Of a DNA stretch of 64,000 nt, positions 1 to 7,119 are shown one piece after another; position 1 is the stretch's first letter, and every line of letters begins with the position of its first letter. Both the position numbers and the translations under genes were made by a program. The stretch covers positions 21,854 to 85,853 of the forward strand of contig NZ_FOJI01000016.1 in assembly GCF_900111235.1 (NCBI RefSeq), given 5' to 3'. The notes below the pieces were generated by a model. It searched no databases. It saw nothing but the letters and a program-made list of their open reading frames with translations, and was not told the DNA's origin. Origin of the DNA: [Clostridium] fimetarium (lineage in GTDB: Bacteria > Bacillota > Clostridia > Lachnospirales > Lachnospiraceae).

Positions 1-313
1 AATCACCATCAATTATTAGATTTAATCCATCTTTTTCAAAATCATGTAATGAATTAGTAGTCTTTTCATTCACCATATCTAGGTGCCCCTGCATTATAAT
101 AGTATCATGATTTTCAAATCCTAAAGATGAGTCTTTAAAAATAATTACATTGTTCGAATCATCTTGGATGTATTTTAAATGATGCTCTTTTGCAAATTCT
201 ACACAATAATCGCTAATCGCTTTTGTGTTTCTAGATCCATGAGGAATATCACAAATATCCTCAAAATACTTAAATACTTTATTTGGTTTTAAATCAATTA
301 ATCTTGAACTCAT
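1..313 (-). CDS. pepD: Aminoacyl-histidine dipeptidase (PepD), N-terminal part only
   Basis: The first 104 residues of an M20-family metallopeptidase that hydrolyses Xaa-His and related dipeptides in the cytosol. The window edge cuts off the rest. The visible part carries the conserved PHGSRNT segment near residue 25 and the metal-site motif QGHLDMV near residue 79. Its ATG is preceded by GGAGAGC, and it starts 23 nt after the stop of the SDR gene, so it is probably the last gene of the left-edge minus-strand operon. Whether the gene is intact beyond the edge cannot be seen. Confidence 0.85.
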   Translation of the reverse strand, partial: MSSRLIDLKPNKVFKYFEDICDIPHGSRNTKAISDYCVEFAKEHHLKYIQDDSNNVIIFKDSSLGFENHDTIIMQGHLDMVNEKTTNSLHDFEKDGLNLIIDGD

Positions 314-336
314 ATGGTTGCTCTCCTTTGTTTTTT

Positions 337-1083
337 CTATATTACATTTCCATTGCTAACATTTAAATTAATGCCATTTATATAATTGCTATCCTTTGAT
401 AGCAAAAATTTTATTGTTGGAACGATATCGCAAATGTCTGCATTCTTATTTTCATTACTATTTGTTGCATTCAGTTCAATTATGCGACTATCAATATTGC
501 TTAAAAATTTAGTATTTATCATTGATGGGGATACAGCATTGATATTTATTTTTTTACCAGAATAATCAGATACCAGTGACTTCATTAACCCTAATAATGT
601 GAATTTAATCATATTGTAACTCATCAAATATTTAGGAGGTGTGGAAATTGTCACCGAAGAAAGCATAATAACTACTTTATTATAATCCTTTCGTTTAATC
701 ATTTCCGGCAAAAAAGAGTTTAATATTTGAATTAATGAATGAACTTGTATTTCCATATCATAGCAAAACGCATTCCAATCAAACTCCTTTAATTTTGTAT
801 AGTCAAACTTGTTTGCAGGTAAATGAACAATATGTGTAGGGCATACATATTCTGATTTTATAATTTCTGTTAATTTTTTAACCTGATCTATTTTACTTAA
901 ATCAGCTTGTATACATTTTATATAATTATGATTACTGGCTTTAATTTCTTTCATTTTAGTATCATTTGAAAAATAATGCATTAAAAATAAAGAATTATTT
1001 TTGTCGTGATTTAACTGGTTTAATAATTCACATCCAATATCAGATGAGCCCCCTAGTATTAAATAAATATTTTCATAATTCAT
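337..1083 (-). CDS. Short-chain dehydrogenase/reductase (3-ketoacyl-ACP reductase-like)
   Basis: A 248-residue classical SDR. The nucleotide-binding glycine motif GGSSDIG is near residue 13, a catalytic Ser-containing SSVT stretch is near 145, and the YNMIK form of YxxxK is near 158. The ATG was chosen because it overlaps the MaoC stop as ATGA, the usual sign of translational coupling; a GTG three codons upstream is possible. With the neighbouring dehydratase and carrier protein it could reduce a beta-ketoacyl group, as FabG does. The substrate is inferred from context only, and a sugar-modifying SDR remains possible. Confidence 0.8.
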   Translation of the reverse strand: MNYENIYLILGGSSDIGCELLNQLNHDKNNSLFLMHYFSNDTKMKEIKASNHNYIKCIQADLSKIDQVKKLTEIIKSEYVCPTHIVHLPANKFDYTKLKEFDWNAFCYDMEIQVHSLIQILNSFLPEMIKRKDYNKVVIMLSSVTISTPPKYLMSYNMIKFTLLGLMKSLVSDYSGKKININAVSPSMINTKFLSNIDSRIIELNATNSNENKNADICDIVPTIKFLLSKDSNYINGINLNVSNGNVI

Positions 1084-1511
1084 TCTAAGCACCCTACCAT
1101 AATTTTAGCTTTACTAATTCTTTTTTCATTCTGATTTACTATTTTAGCAGTAATGGCTAGGCGCTTTAAGACTTTATCTTTTTGCGTTACAGCACCTTTG
1201 ATTGTCAAAATGTCACCGATATATACAGGATTATAGAAAGAAGTTTCTATTTCTTGTAATATACAGTACTTTCCAGGCAAATATACACCTACTAAAGTGG
1301 AATAAAACGATGCTGTCATCATTCCATATACTAACCTATCATTATAACCTTTACTCTTAGCGTATTTTGAATCAATATGCATAGGATTAATGTCGCCACA
1401 AATGGATAAGAACTGATCCATCATTTCACTCGTAACGGTAACTTCAAAATCAGCTTTTGTTTCATTTTCTACTATATCATCAAATTTATAGCAATTCAAC
1501 CTGATACCCAT
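1080..1511 (-). CDS. MaoC-like hotdog-fold dehydratase/hydratase
   Basis: A 143-residue single hotdog domain. The segment FLSICGDINPMHIDSKYA near residue 35 matches the D-x-N-P-x-H active-site signature of MaoC/R-specific enoyl hydratases, with Asp and His as catalytic residues. Such enzymes interconvert enoyl- and (R)-3-hydroxyacyl thioesters. Its stop overlaps the SDR start by 4 nt, so the two are probably made together. Together with the ACP they suggest synthesis or tailoring of a short hydroxyacyl group. Confidence 0.82.
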   Translation of the reverse strand: MGIRLNCYKFDDIVENETKADFEVTVTSEMMDQFLSICGDINPMHIDSKYAKSKGYNDRLVYGMMTASFYSTLVGVYLPGKYCILQEIETSFYNPVYIGDILTIKGAVTQKDKVLKRLAITAKIVNQNEKRISKAKIMVGCLE

Positions 1512-1595
1512 GCATAATTGTCTCCATTTCAGCGTATGATGAAATTATTCGCACTTCCCTTCATTTTGGAGCTGCGTTTATAAGCGTTCTATATT

Positions 1596-1841
1596 TTACA
1601 ACAATTTCTCTTGAACTAGTTTTATAAATTCTCCAACATTTTTTAATCTTGCGACTTCTCCTGTTGTGAATTTAATCCCAAAGGACTTTTCAATCTGAAC
1701 AATTAGTTGAATATGCGTTAAAGAATCCCAATCTTCAATATCATTTGCATTCATATCATCAAATAGTACAATTTGATCATCCTCAAAAATATCTTGAAAT
1801 ATCGCTTGTAATTTCTTTTCAATTTCCATTTTAGACACCAT
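1596..1841 (-). CDS. Acyl carrier protein of the left-edge cassette
   Basis: An 81-residue carrier protein. The DSL phosphopantetheine attachment site lies in WDSLTHIQLI near residue 38. The second codon of the longest frame is chosen as start because AGGGGAA lies 8 nt upstream, and the start overlaps the end of the FkbH gene by 11 nt. It is distinct from the housekeeping acpP at 32875. Next to an FkbH-type enzyme, such ACPs are commonly loaded with a glyceryl unit from 1,3-bisphosphoglycerate. That role is inferred from family knowledge. Confidence 0.85.
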   Translation of the reverse strand: MVSKMEIEKKLQAIFQDIFEDDQIVLFDDMNANDIEDWDSLTHIQLIVQIEKSFGIKFTTGEVARLKNVGEFIKLVQEKLL

Positions 1842-3678
1842 CAAAACAATTCCCCTTAGATTTAATATATATTTGTGTGGAAGGCAATATATTTACATTA
1901 TAAATATATATATTACTTTCTTTATCTGTTTTAAACGTAATATCATCAGAAACTAGAAATCCAAGCTCAGTATAAAGATCTTTTACCATAAGATTTTTTT
2001 TACTTGGAATATATTCTCCTACTAATAGACTACATTTCCAATTCTTTGCCACTTCTAAAATCGTCTCCAATGTCAAATGCTCTACGCCACGCTTTAAAAC
2101 GCGGCAACTCATTACCCAGGTATCAATTACACAGCAATCACCGGTATTCTTCAATATGACACATGATATTATCCCATAGTTAGTAAATTTATCCTTTAAG
2201 GAAACAGATAATAGCTTGAAATTTCTGTCATGTAACAGTTCATTAATAACTGCTTCGCAATATCTTTGCGTTCTCAAATTAAACTGATTCGATTTATTAA
2301 TTAATTGTGAAAATCGCTCAACTTGATTACTCGTTAATGCGTCAACATTGCCTTCCATTTCTAATGCTTTCAAATATTCATTATAGTCAGTAAATTGAAT
2401 TGCCAATTCATCGCGTTTACTATTTTGCACATATGAATCTGAACGCTTTATATCTTCTGCTGTAATTTGAATCCATTCAAAGGGGCTTGCCGATTCCAGC
2501 GCCAAAACGTAATAAGCTGGATCATTTGGTACATCAATTACTGTAACTTCGGGTAGATACATCTTAACTATTTCGCGTTCCGCAGGATTATCATCAAAAA
2601 AAACAAGGCTATCCATGCCAATATTTAATTCGTTTGAAATCTTCCTTATATTTGCTGCTTTATCTTCCCAATTAGCTATAAATATAGAAAAATCATCGAG
2701 CTTTAAAAGCATATTATCATTTTTGATAAATGGTTCTTTTGCAATGTCAGTATCGTTTTTACTACAAATAGCTAAAATAACACCTCTGTTTTTTAAATTC
2801 AAAATATATTTCTGAAAAGATAAATACGCTTCACCTTCTGGGTTATTTGGATCCACTTGGATGGCTTCCCAACCTTCATCCCCTACAACTCCACCCCATA
2901 ATGTATTATCTAAATCTAAAACTAAACACTTTTTTACATTTCCACATAATGCACTAATCTGTTTTGCAAATGTTTCACATACAACTCCAATGTATTGAAT
3001 TGAAAATCCTGCTTTATTTAACACATAAGCAGATGGATCAAACCACTGTTTCTTTCCTATACTTGATGCTATATAATCCAAGTCTACGATTGTAACATTA
3101 TTCGCACGGTTTTTAATTAATTCTATATTAATCAAATTAAGAAGATTTCTAGTTGAAAAATAGTAATTTTGCTCTAAATTTCCAATTGATCGCTCCAATG
3201 GCAAGACAATATCAGACTGAAAAATATGGCAGCCTTTGATTGTGGATAGGTTATCCCAAAGTGATTTATAATAAACAACATAATCATTAACGCACTTATC
3301 TACAGAAATGGAATCAGATAATATCTGCGGAAAAGTTTTAATATCTCTGTAATCAGACAAAATAATAACGATAGTTGGACAAAATTCGTATAATGAAGAA
3401 TCTTTATTTAATATATCCATATTAATTCCATTATACTCACCTTCATAAATAGAAGCTTCAATCCCCTTACTGCTTAATAATGATTTCAAAACCATAACAA
3501 AACTTTGAATACTATACGAGCCTAGAACGGCAATCTTTAATATGCTTGATTGCTCCAAATGTAATGACTGCTCCGCTTGCAATTTGCTTAATTTCCTAGA
3601 TAATTTCAATATATTTGTATAATCATAAATATCTGTGGTTTTAAGTTTAAGATTAATTTCTTCTATTAAACTATCCAT
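1831..3678 (-). CDS. FkbH-like HAD-IIIC family protein
   Basis: About 615 residues. An N-terminal SGNH-like region is followed by an HAD domain with LDLDNTLWGGVVGDEG (nucleophile Asp) around residue 255, CSKND as motif II, and FFDDNPAERE as the acidic motif. The C-terminal third resembles a GNAT-type domain. FkbH enzymes dephosphorylate 1,3-bisphosphoglycerate and load glyceryl onto an ACP; the ACP gene follows directly with overlap. The ATG after AAGGCGG overlaps the GNAT stop by 8 nt and was preferred over one 12 codons upstream. FkbH-ACP pairs occur in polyketide clusters and in flagellin glycan islands. The latter fits better here because no polyketide synthase is visible. Confidence 0.85.
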   Translation of the reverse strand: MDSLIEEINLKLKTTDIYDYTNILKLSRKLSKLQAEQSLHLEQSSILKIAVLGSYSIQSFVMVLKSLLSSKGIEASIYEGEYNGINMDILNKDSSLYEFCPTIVIILSDYRDIKTFPQILSDSISVDKCVNDYVVYYKSLWDNLSTIKGCHIFQSDIVLPLERSIGNLEQNYYFSTRNLLNLINIELIKNRANNVTIVDLDYIASSIGKKQWFDPSAYVLNKAGFSIQYIGVVCETFAKQISALCGNVKKCLVLDLDNTLWGGVVGDEGWEAIQVDPNNPEGEAYLSFQKYILNLKNRGVILAICSKNDTDIAKEPFIKNDNMLLKLDDFSIFIANWEDKAANIRKISNELNIGMDSLVFFDDNPAEREIVKMYLPEVTVIDVPNDPAYYVLALESASPFEWIQITAEDIKRSDSYVQNSKRDELAIQFTDYNEYLKALEMEGNVDALTSNQVERFSQLINKSNQFNLRTQRYCEAVINELLHDRNFKLLSVSLKDKFTNYGIISCVILKNTGDCCVIDTWVMSCRVLKRGVEHLTLETILEVAKNWKCSLLVGEYIPSKKNLMVKDLYTELGFLVSDDITFKTDKESNIYIYNVNILPSTQIYIKSKGNCFDGV

Positions 3679-4234
3679 GATCATCCGCCTTTGATACGAT
3701 ATTGAATGCTTCATATTCCGCTTTTAATATTGAAAACATGATTTGATTATTAAAAATACCATTCTTAAAAATGCGCTCTCTAAGAATCCCTTCCATTTGA
3801 AAATTGAGCTTTTTTGCTAATTTTACCGAAAAAATGTTTACTTCTAATATTAATGAACGAATACAATTTAGTCCTAGTTCATAAAATGCATATGTAAGAA
3901 TCGCATTTATAGCATCTTTCATATCGCCCTTGATTCTATCCTCAGCGGGGGCACTGATTTTATAACCGATTGCCGCCTGTCTATTTTTCCAGTCAATATC
4001 TGTTAACATAATCATACCAATTGTTTTTCCATTGGAAAGTTCAATCATTAATTTAATGTTGTTATTGGTATTGGAATAATTTTGAATCCAATTTTTTTGC
4101 TCATCAGAACTGATTGGTAAATTCCAACCTTCTATCATCTCTTCGATTTCTGGAGCATTTATCAAATAGAAAAGCAATTCAAAGTCTTCTTTTTCGATTG
4201 CTCTTAATGTTACACAGCCATTTTTAAGTATCAT
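3671..4234 (-). CDS. GNAT family N-acetyltransferase (RimJ/RimL type)
   Basis: A 187-residue acyltransferase, probably the first gene of the left-edge operon. The fold is recognisable from the MTILSM-to-AEYEAF pattern of RimJ/RimL proteins, with the acyl-CoA loop region near AIGYKI and the late segment LILEVNIFSVKLAKKLNF. The longest frame starts at 4261 without a ribosome site. The ATG at 4234 follows AGGAAG at good spacing and is used here. In this context it may transfer the acyl group made by the ACP pathway onto an amino sugar, but that is inference; protein N-terminal acetylation is the default role of the family. Confidence 0.75.
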   Translation of the reverse strand: MILKNGCVTLRAIEKEDFELLFYLINAPEIEEMIEGWNLPISSDEQKNWIQNYSNTNNNIKLMIELSNGKTIGMIMLTDIDWKNRQAAIGYKISAPAEDRIKGDMKDAINAILTYAFYELGLNCIRSLILEVNIFSVKLAKKLNFQMEGILRERIFKNGIFNNQIMFSILKAEYEAFNIVSKADDHG

Positions 4235-4401
4235 AGTCTTCCTCATAGATAATATAGTCATGATGCGAATGCAATAATAGAATATTGCAGGGTCTTATTT
4301 AATATATATATTCTATATGAATTGGAAAGTGCGAATAATGCGAACATTTTATCTGCTTTGTTCAAATTTTATTCCGCTAATGACGTCAGAATAGAGGGAA
4401 T

Positions 4402-5301
4402 ATGCGATTTGTTAAATCCTATAAAATATCTAAATTTATAATTATATTTTTATTTATAATTATGGTGTTTAATCCAGAAGTAACACTTATCGGTGCAAAG
4501 CACGGTCTGTTGCTTTGGTTTAATGTGATTATCCCTAGCTTACTACCATCAATTATAATTTCAAATATGATAGTCTCCGCTTATGGAGAAACCTTTAAAA
4601 ATCCATTTTTATATATCATATTTACGGGATTACTGTGCGGATATCCATTAGGAGCAGCAACCGCCGTGCAGTTATCAAAAAAGAATAGAATTGATACTAA
4701 AAAGATGCAATTTCTAATGGCAATATGTAATAATTCGAGTCCTATGTTTATTACAAATTATATTATCCTTTCAACGTTAAATCAAAAAGCAAACTTATTT
4801 CAAATGATAGTAATCATATATTTTCCACTCTTACTACTTTTAATCGTATTTATGATATGGAATCGCAATCTCTTTCAACATAGATTAAAACCGCTTATTC
4901 AAAAATCGGTTGTGAAAAATATAAATATAAATGCAATCGATTCATCAATAATGACTGGCTTTGAAATAGTAACAAAGGTTGGCGGCTATATAATTTTATT
5001 TTCAATACTAAGTGCATACATTCAAAGTATGCCGATAAAAAATGAAATATTAAAATGTGTGATTTCGGGAACGCTTGAAATCACAACAGGAATAGATAGT
5101 ATTGGAAAAGCTGGATTTTCGATGGAGTTAAAGAAAATATTAGCTTGTATGTTTACAGCATTTGGAGGTCTGTCATGCATAGCACAAACTCATAGCATAA
5201 TACATAAAAGTGGATTTTCAATAAAAAAATACATATATCATAAAATAATCATTATGCTTTTAACGGCAATAATGGCTTGCTTTATGATATATGTATTATA
5301 A
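4402..5301 (+). CDS. ylbJ: YlbJ-like sporulation/nucleoside-gate integral membrane protein
   Basis: A 299-residue polytopic membrane protein with about eight hydrophobic segments. The motifs LLCGYPLGA near residue 76 and NNSSPMF near 113 match the gate-domain signature of B. subtilis YlbJ, a spore membrane protein of the forespore/coat period. In B. subtilis ylbJ follows coaD; here it lies next to coaD and rsmD but faces the other way. At 299 residues it is clearly shorter than the roughly 400-residue YlbJ family norm, so it may be a shortened variant. The ATG follows GAGGGAAT. Its transport substrate is unknown. Confidence 0.7.
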   Translation: MRFVKSYKISKFIIIFLFIIMVFNPEVTLIGAKHGLLLWFNVIIPSLLPSIIISNMIVSAYGETFKNPFLYIIFTGLLCGYPLGAATAVQLSKKNRIDTKKMQFLMAICNNSSPMFITNYIILSTLNQKANLFQMIVIIYFPLLLLLIVFMIWNRNLFQHRLKPLIQKSVVKNININAIDSSIMTGFEIVTKVGGYIILFSILSAYIQSMPIKNEILKCVISGTLEITTGIDSIGKAGFSMELKKILACMFTAFGGLSCIAQTHSIIHKSGFSIKKYIYHKIIIMLLTAIMACFMIYVL

Positions 5302-5307
5302 ATAAAT

Positions 5308-5336
5308 TGTAACTGTTCAGTACCTGAACAATTACA
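5308..5336. repeat. Palindrome between convergent genes
   Basis: TGTTCAG and CTGAACA are separated by TAC, extended by TGTAA and TTACA across single mismatches. It lies just past the ylbJ-like stop and before the convergent coiled-coil gene. There is no T-run, so it is a weak candidate for bidirectional transcript termination or 3'-end stabilisation. Confidence 0.5.
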
Positions 5337-5402
5337 CGCCTCGCAAAATACTGCCTTCTGAATAGTTACAATAAATCTACACTAATATTGGTTGTACAAA
5401 TA

Positions 5403-6017
5403 TTAATTTTGCTGTTGTTTATCATCTTCCATCATTTGAATTTCCTGTCTATTTTCAGGAAATTGTTCAGGGGGTTCAGGAGTAGGTCGTAATTCATTAC
5501 GATTATTAACGACAATCTCTAAATCTTTATTTAATGATGTGATTAATGTTTTATATTTGATTTCGTTTGATTCTAATGAATGTTGAATAATTAATTGAAG
5601 ATTAGCTAACATATCGTCTGTATATTGAAGTGCGCCCATTCTGATACCATTGGCATCTTCAGTGGCTCTATCTAATATTTCTTGTGCTTGCGCTGAAGCG
5701 GTTTCAACCAATTGATTCGCTTGAGCATAGGCTCTTTGCATAATCTCGTGCTCATTTACTAATTCCTCTGTATGAATTTGTGCAGCATTGATAATTGAAT
5801 CGGCTTGCTCTTTTGCATCAGCAATAATTGCTTCTTTATTATTGATAATTTTCTGATATTTTTTGATTTCGTCAGGAGTCTTTAATCTTAATTCTGATAA
5901 TAAATCTTCAAGATCCTCTTTTACTACTACAATTTTTGTGTTTGATAATGGCTGATACTTACAACCATCTATGTATTCTTCTATTTCACTTATTATCTGT
6001 TCAATTCTACTCATTGT
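5403..6017 (-). CDS. Coiled-coil protein, DivIVA / ATPase-subunit-H-like
   Basis: About 204 residues. A short globular N-terminus (ISEIEEYIDGC) precedes a long Ala/Glu/Gln-rich coiled coil (residues about 55 to 125, for example AQANQLVETASAQAQEIL). The tail is Pro/Gln-rich and acidic. It resembles small coiled-coil proteins beside coaD in many Lachnospiraceae, often annotated as V-type ATPase subunit H or DivIVA-like; a structural or cell-division role is possible but unproven. The start after GGGAG (7-nt spacer) is preferred to one five codons upstream. Confidence 0.6.
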   Translation of the reverse strand, partial: TMSRIEQIISEIEEYIDGCKYQPLSNTKIVVVKEDLEDLLSELRLKTPDEIKKYQKIINNKEAIIADAKEQADSIINAAQIHTEELVNEHEIMQRAYAQANQLVETASAQAQEILDRATEDANGIRMGALQYTDDMLANLQLIIQHSLESNEIKYKTLITSLNKDLEIVVNNRNELRPTPEPPEQFPENRQEIQMMEDDKQQQN

Positions 6018-6040
6018 ATAACTCCCTCTCAATATAATAT

Positions 6041-6529
6041 TTATCTTTTTGGAATTCCAAATTTTTCGTAAACTTTATTAATAACAAATCCAGGTACAAA
6101 ATGTGAAATGTCACCATTATACATAGCAACTTCTTTAACATTACTTGAACTTAAATATGCGTACTGTAAATTAGTTGTAAGAAAGATTGTATCGATATCA
6201 GGATTAATAATTCTGTTTGTTTGAGCCATCTGCAATTCAAATTCAAAATCTGTAATAGCTCTAAGTCCCCTTACAAGTATATGAATATTATGACTTTGGG
6301 CAAAATCTACTAATAAGCCACTAAAGCTGATTATCTCAACATTGCCGAAGTCTTTTGTCGCTTCTTTTAACATATTAACACGTTCATCTACAGAAAACAA
6401 TGGAGATTTTGTATTATTATTAAGTACACCTACAATCAATTGGTCTACTAGTTTTGATGATCGTTCTATCACATCTATATGGCCAAATGTTACAGGGTCA
6501 AAGCTTCCTGGATAAATTGCTGCTCTCAT
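6041..6529 (-). CDS. coaD: Phosphopantetheine adenylyltransferase
   Basis: A 162-residue enzyme of coenzyme A synthesis that converts 4'-phosphopantetheine and ATP to dephospho-CoA. The nucleotidyltransferase signature is present as [12 protein letters not shown] (residues 6-17, T/HxGH type), and the C-terminal LSSSNVKE segment corresponds to the family's ISSTxVRE site. Full family length. It sits 22 nt after rsmD, the same pairing as B. subtilis ylbH-coaD. The last CoA step, coaE, is also in this window at 46995. Confidence 0.97.
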   Translation of the reverse strand: MRAAIYPGSFDPVTFGHIDVIERSSKLVDQLIVGVLNNNTKSPLFSVDERVNMLKEATKDFGNVEIISFSGLLVDFAQSHNIHILVRGLRAITDFEFELQMAQTNRIINPDIDTIFLTTNLQYAYLSSSNVKEVAMYNGDISHFVPGFVINKVYEKFGIPKR

Positions 6530-6551
6530 TTAAGTTGGCTCCCTTCAAGTT

Positions 6552-7103
6552 TCATTTTTTATGTGCAAATATATGTTTGTTGGTTTTATATTTCTTTTCC
6601 TTAACTAGCTCATATCCCAATTCATCTAAATACGAAAAATCAGTATGCAGTGAAGCTTCAATGACAATCAATGTATAATTATCTATAATATTACTGTTTT
6701 GTAATGCCTGCAACACATTTTTTTCGTGATCTAAATTATAAGGTGGATCCATATATACAATATCAAATAATTCTTGACCTGCTAATTTGTTGATTGCCGT
6801 CATTGAATCACATTCCATAATTGAAGCACTATCTATTAATTTCGTAAATTCAAGATTCTCACGAATACACGCAACTGCTTTACGATTACTTTCTACAAAA
6901 TAGGCTTTACTTGCGCCTCTACTTAAAGCTTCAATTCCAATTGAACCACTTCCTGAAAATAAATCAAGGAATTTGCATCCAGCGATATCTATTTGTAATA
7001 TATTAAATATTGTTTCCTTAATTCTATCAGTTGTAGGTCTTGTGTCTATACCTTCTATTGTTTTTAAAGGCAAGCTTCTGGCCTTTCCGGCGATTACTCT
7101 CAT
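6552..7103 (-). CDS. rsmD: 16S rRNA (guanine(966)-N2)-methyltransferase
   Basis: A 183-residue SAM-dependent methyltransferase that modifies G966 of 16S rRNA during 30S assembly. It starts with the RsmD-typical MRVIAGKARS and has the SAM-binding LDLFSGSGSIGIEALSRGA region (residues 43-61) and the catalytic motif MDPPYN near residue 120. It probably forms an operon with coaD. Confidence 0.96.
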   Translation of the reverse strand: MRVIAGKARSLPLKTIEGIDTRPTTDRIKETIFNILQIDIAGCKFLDLFSGSGSIGIEALSRGASKAYFVESNRKAVACIRENLEFTKLIDSASIMECDSMTAINKLAGQELFDIVYMDPPYNLDHEKNVLQALQNSNIIDNYTLIVIEASLHTDFSYLDELGYELVKEKKYKTNKHIFAHKK

Positions 7104-7119
7104 GGATTATTGTCCCTTC

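Noticed and set aside
1544..4339. The 13-mer AAGTGCGAATAAT occurs on the minus strand at 1544-1556 and the plus strand at 4327-4339, both upstream of genes of the left cassette region.
   Set aside because: A shared 13-mer is expected by chance many times in 64 kb of AT-rich DNA, and no flanking symmetry supports an operator.
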